From contig NHCT01000027.1 in the NCBI GenBank assembly GCA_002167605.1, positions 49,027 to 58,024 on the forward strand: DNA of 8,998 bases, read 5' to 3'. A program made the position numbers and the translations under genes. Numbering within the stretch: the first letter of the stretch is position 1; each line of letters opens with the position of its first letter. The notes under the pieces were generated by a model. The model worked only from the letters and a program-made list of their open reading frames with translations, had not been told where the DNA came from and made no database searches. This DNA is from Verrucomicrobia bacterium TMED40 (GTDB lineage Bacteria > Verrucomicrobiota > Verrucomicrobiia > Opitutales > Seribacteraceae). Shown piece after piece: positions 6,980 through 8,998 of the stretch.

Positions 6980-8080
6980 ATGAACAGAGTAGATAAAAAA
7001 GGATTTACCGTGCTAGAGCTTTTAGTTGCGGTTTCCGTTACGGCACTTCTGGCAGCCATGCTTTTCACCATCACCTCGCAGGTTATCAAAACCCAGACTC
7101 AATCATCCGGTGACTTGGAGACAAATCAGGTAGCCCAATTCATCCTCGACCGCATCCAAGAGGATTTGCAATGTGCTATTTTGCGTAACGATGGCAACAA
7201 CTGGTTTGTGGCAACTGTGCTAGGAGAAGAAGCCACAAACAACTCCGATGACCCGTGGAGTGAAAACTTGGAGGACAATCCCAAACCTGTCGGAGCTTCG
7301 CTTAGGGTTTCCTTGCGGCATTGGGAAGAACAGGGACTTGAGGTAGACGAGATCTTAAAAGAAAATGAACAAGGGCCGTTAACCGAATCAAGGTTTGGAA
7401 AGCGAGGAGTTTGGCTAAGGTTCTTTACCCAAGCCCCCGAAGTTGACCCTGATGCCCAAAATTCCGGAGCCGCCCGAGCGGTAAGCTATCAAATTATTCG
7501 TCATGGATTGATCACTGACTCACAAGACGCACAACCTCGGTATCAGTTATTTCGCTCGGATGTTTCAGTGGAAAATACCATCAAGGCAGGTTATAACCTA
7601 AACCCATTATTTGATGAGAGTGGAAACTCCGAATACGGTCAGTTGGCCCTTAACCAAACGGGAATTCGGCAGACAAGCCTTATCAAAAACCCCCTCGTTA
7701 AAATAGATGGTTATTTGCCAACTACTTTCTCGATGGCCGCCAATATTATAGATTTTGGCATTCGGGCCTACACGATCGAGAAAAGGAGCGACGGTTCTGG
7801 TTATCTCAATCAGATTTTTCCTGATGTCAGGGAAAACGGATCAACCGATGAGTACGAGTTGATTTGCTCATCAAAGGCAGATTCGTTCCCGCAAGTTGTC
7901 GATGTAATGGTGAGAGTTCTAACCTCCGAAGGTGCATCGGTCATTGCTCTTTTTGAAGAGGGTAAGCTTCCAGTACCTTCAAGCTTCACAGGGAATGCAG
8001 AAGACTATTGGTGGGAATTGGCTGAAGAAAATTCAGATGTTTTTGTTCGAAGAATAAAGGTCTTCTCGAACGGAGTTTGA
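6980..8080 (+). CDS. Type IV pilin-like pseudopilin resembling Verru_Chthon cassette protein C
   Basis: The ATG at 6980 (preferred over the adjacent GTG at 6977) gives 366 residues. The N-terminus MNRVDKKG|FTVLELLVAVSV is a textbook class III prepilin leader: cleavage after Gly8, Phe at +1 (to be methylated) and Glu13 at +5, followed by a hydrophobic helix to about residue 33. After it, the family-like segment FILDRIQEDLQCAILRNDG (54-72) resembles cassette protein C and GspJ-type minor pseudopilins. The C-terminal part VDVMVRVLTSEGASVIAL (307-324) and VFVRRIKVFSNG also fit that group. At 366 residues it is much longer than a major pilin. Assembly would need a prepilin peptidase and an assembly ATPase encoded elsewhere. 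It is the only pseudopilin on this strand and stands alone between psd and a convergent regulator. Pseudopilin is certain; the protein C assignment is probable. Confidence 0.8.
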   Translation: MNRVDKKGFTVLELLVAVSVTALLAAMLFTITSQVIKTQTQSSGDLETNQVAQFILDRIQEDLQCAILRNDGNNWFVATVLGEEATNNSDDPWSENLEDNPKPVGASLRVSLRHWEEQGLEVDEILKENEQGPLTESRFGKRGVWLRFFTQAPEVDPDAQNSGAARAVSYQIIRHGLITDSQDAQPRYQLFRSDVSVENTIKAGYNLNPLFDESGNSEYGQLALNQTGIRQTSLIKNPLVKIDGYLPTTFSMAANIIDFGIRAYTIEKRSDGSGYLNQIFPDVRENGSTDEYELICSSKADSFPQVVDVMVRVLTSEGASVIALFEEGKLPVPSSFTGNAEDYWWELAEENSDVFVRRIKVFSNGV

Positions 8081-8088
8081 GTGCCCAA

Positions 8089-8103
8089 GGCTTAGGCAAA
8101 GCC
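8089..8103 (+). terminator. Weak hairpin between the pseudopilin and convergent regulator genes
   Basis: GGCTT (8089-8093) and AAGCC (8099-8103) pair around a 5-base loop, followed by a T-rich stretch (TTGTTTTCT) on the plus strand after a 3-base gap. It starts 9 bases after the pseudopilin stop codon and overlaps the stop of the convergent gene. The stem is short, so termination here is only a possibility. Confidence 0.3.
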
Positions 8104-8865
8104 CCGTTGTTTTCTGTACTTCAAAGGCGTGACCTTCATTTGCCTGCGGAAATGCTGAGTAAATGAACTCTGATCATAAAACCCGTTGTCCTTGGCAATT
8201 TGCGATAGCTTCTTTTCAGAAGTAAGTAAGTCATCGCAAGCCGACTCTATGCGAGTCCTTGTAATGAACTGCATCGGAGCGACTCCGAAAAGTTCAATGA
8301 AGCCACGATGGAGCTTGCGGTGATTGAGACCTGACACTTTTACTAAATCGGCAATCTCAAGATTTGAACGAAAGTTGTTCCGAATGAAACTGACGGCACG
8401 CCCGATTTCATCATCACGCTCCCATTTGAGGTCACCATGGATAGCAGGATTCTCCTCTCCGTAGGGGCGAACTGTCCCCATGACACCCACCACTTGCCCA
8501 TGACGATTGGTCAAAGGATACTTGTTGGTGAGATACCAATCGGGCAAACCTTGGCTATTGAAGACCAGTTCCAAGATATTAAGCATCGGTTGCTTGCTAT
8601 CCATAACCGCGCGGTCATCACGCCGGAAATGCTCAGCCAAACGAGGAGGAAACAGGTCAAAATCAGTCTTACCGTAAAGTTCATCATTGGTCGAAAGGCC
8701 AATGCGGGGGAGAAAACGCTTATTCATAAAGAGGAGGCGGTGGTTCGAATCCTTAACGAAAAAGGAGATCCCAGGAATGTTTTCGAAGAGGATGAAAATT
8801 TGCATAGGATCACAGTCCTGCTCCCCAAACCATTTTCCGACTCGACTCGATTCAAGTAAATTCAT
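8092..8865 (-). CDS. PAS-sensor AraC-family transcriptional regulator
   Basis: This 257-residue protein has an N-terminal PAS domain (about 24-135) with FENIPGISFFVKDSNHRLLF (27-46), the GKTDFDLFPP turn (65-74) and LPDWYLTNKYPL (107-118). The C-terminal AraC DNA-binding domain (about 152-254) has two helix-turn-helix units: LEIADLVKVSGLNHRKLHR (169-187) and LSQIAKDNGFYDQSSFTQHF (220-239), closing with VTPLKYR. In the usual signature a Gly precedes this TP; here it is Lys-Val. The PAS part probably senses a small ligand or redox state in the cytoplasm, but no ligand can be named. PAS-AraC fusions of this kind are common in Verrucomicrobiota. It is convergent with the pseudopilin gene, 11 bases apart, so its targets cannot be read from position. 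Met21 is an alternative start, but the ATG at 8865 sits right behind a good promoter. Confidence 0.88.
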   Translation of the reverse strand: MNLLESSRVGKWFGEQDCDPMQIFILFENIPGISFFVKDSNHRLLFMNKRFLPRIGLSTNDELYGKTDFDLFPPRLAEHFRRDDRAVMDSKQPMLNILELVFNSQGLPDWYLTNKYPLTNRHGQVVGVMGTVRPYGEENPAIHGDLKWERDDEIGRAVSFIRNNFRSNLEIADLVKVSGLNHRKLHRGFIELFGVAPMQFITRTRIESACDDLLTSEKKLSQIAKDNGFYDQSSFTQHFRRQMKVTPLKYRKQRGFA

Positions 8866-8871
8866 TTTATG

Positions 8872-8900
8872 TTAATACTGACATCAATGTTCGTTTTCAA
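8872..8900 (-). promoter_or_regulatory. Probable promoter of the PAS-AraC gene, suggesting a leaderless transcript
   Basis: Read on the minus strand, TTGAAA (8895-8900) and TATTAA (8872-8877) are 17 bases apart, a good sigma70-type match. The -10 box ends only 6 bases before the ATG, so transcription would start at or within one or two bases of the start codon. No Shine-Dalgarno sequence is present. The remaining bases to 8998 are AT-rich, and I see no gene or site in them. Confidence 0.45.
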
Positions 8901-8998
8901 CAAGAATATTTTAATGTCTTTTAAAAATTGAGCATATTTCTCTTTGATAACCAAATTTAGCTTTGATTGTTTCTTTCTGCCGTATCTCCCTGATTTTA

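Noticed and set aside
8437..8859. Plus-strand open frame of 140 codons
   Set aside because: It is antisense to the PAS-AraC gene, whose domains are clear in the other strand.

Overview
The window most likely comes from a Verrucomicrobiota chromosome, probably of the Opitutae/Puniceicoccales type. Two genes resemble proteins A and C of the 'Verru_Chthon cassette', a pseudopilin-like set known mainly from this phylum. The ribosomal protein L28 and the phosphatidylserine decarboxylase also look like ordinary chromosomal genes of that group. Base composition is moderate, and none of the seven predicted gene starts has a clear Shine-Dalgarno sequence. The lineage is inferred from protein style only.

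Layout, left to right. Positions 1-3257 (minus) hold one continuous reading frame running off the left edge, a very large cassette protein A-like, GspK/PilX-like membrane-anchored protein. Upstream of it on the same strand, 3326-4441 encodes an exported SUMF1/FGE-fold protein that lacks the catalytic cysteines. These two genes probably form one transcription unit. The 206-base divergent region 4442-4647 carries a perfect 15-base palindrome and candidate promoter elements. On the plus strand follow an exported ApbE-type FAD:protein FMN transferase (4648-5658), ribosomal protein L28 (rpmB, 5726-5956) with its own TATAAT box and a downstream hairpin terminator, phosphatidylserine decarboxylase proenzyme (psd, 6018-6905), and a type IV pilin-like pseudopilin resembling cassette protein C (6980-8080). 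A convergent PAS-AraC regulator (8092-8865, minus) closes the window. The remaining 130 bases at the right hold its promoter region and nothing else I can identify. No gene-free stretch exceeds 300 bases, and I see no tRNA, rRNA, CRISPR array, insertion sequence or phage gene.

How the genes may work together. rpmB and psd are housekeeping (translation, phosphatidylethanolamine synthesis). The less understood part is the envelope set: the two cassette-like pseudopilin proteins, the SUMF1-fold exported protein apparently cotranscribed with protein A, and the exported flavin transferase read from the same divergent region. A functional link between them is inference from position only. The most noteworthy point is that proteins A and C, normally neighbours in a four-gene cassette, lie here about 3.7 kb apart on opposite strands with housekeeping genes between.
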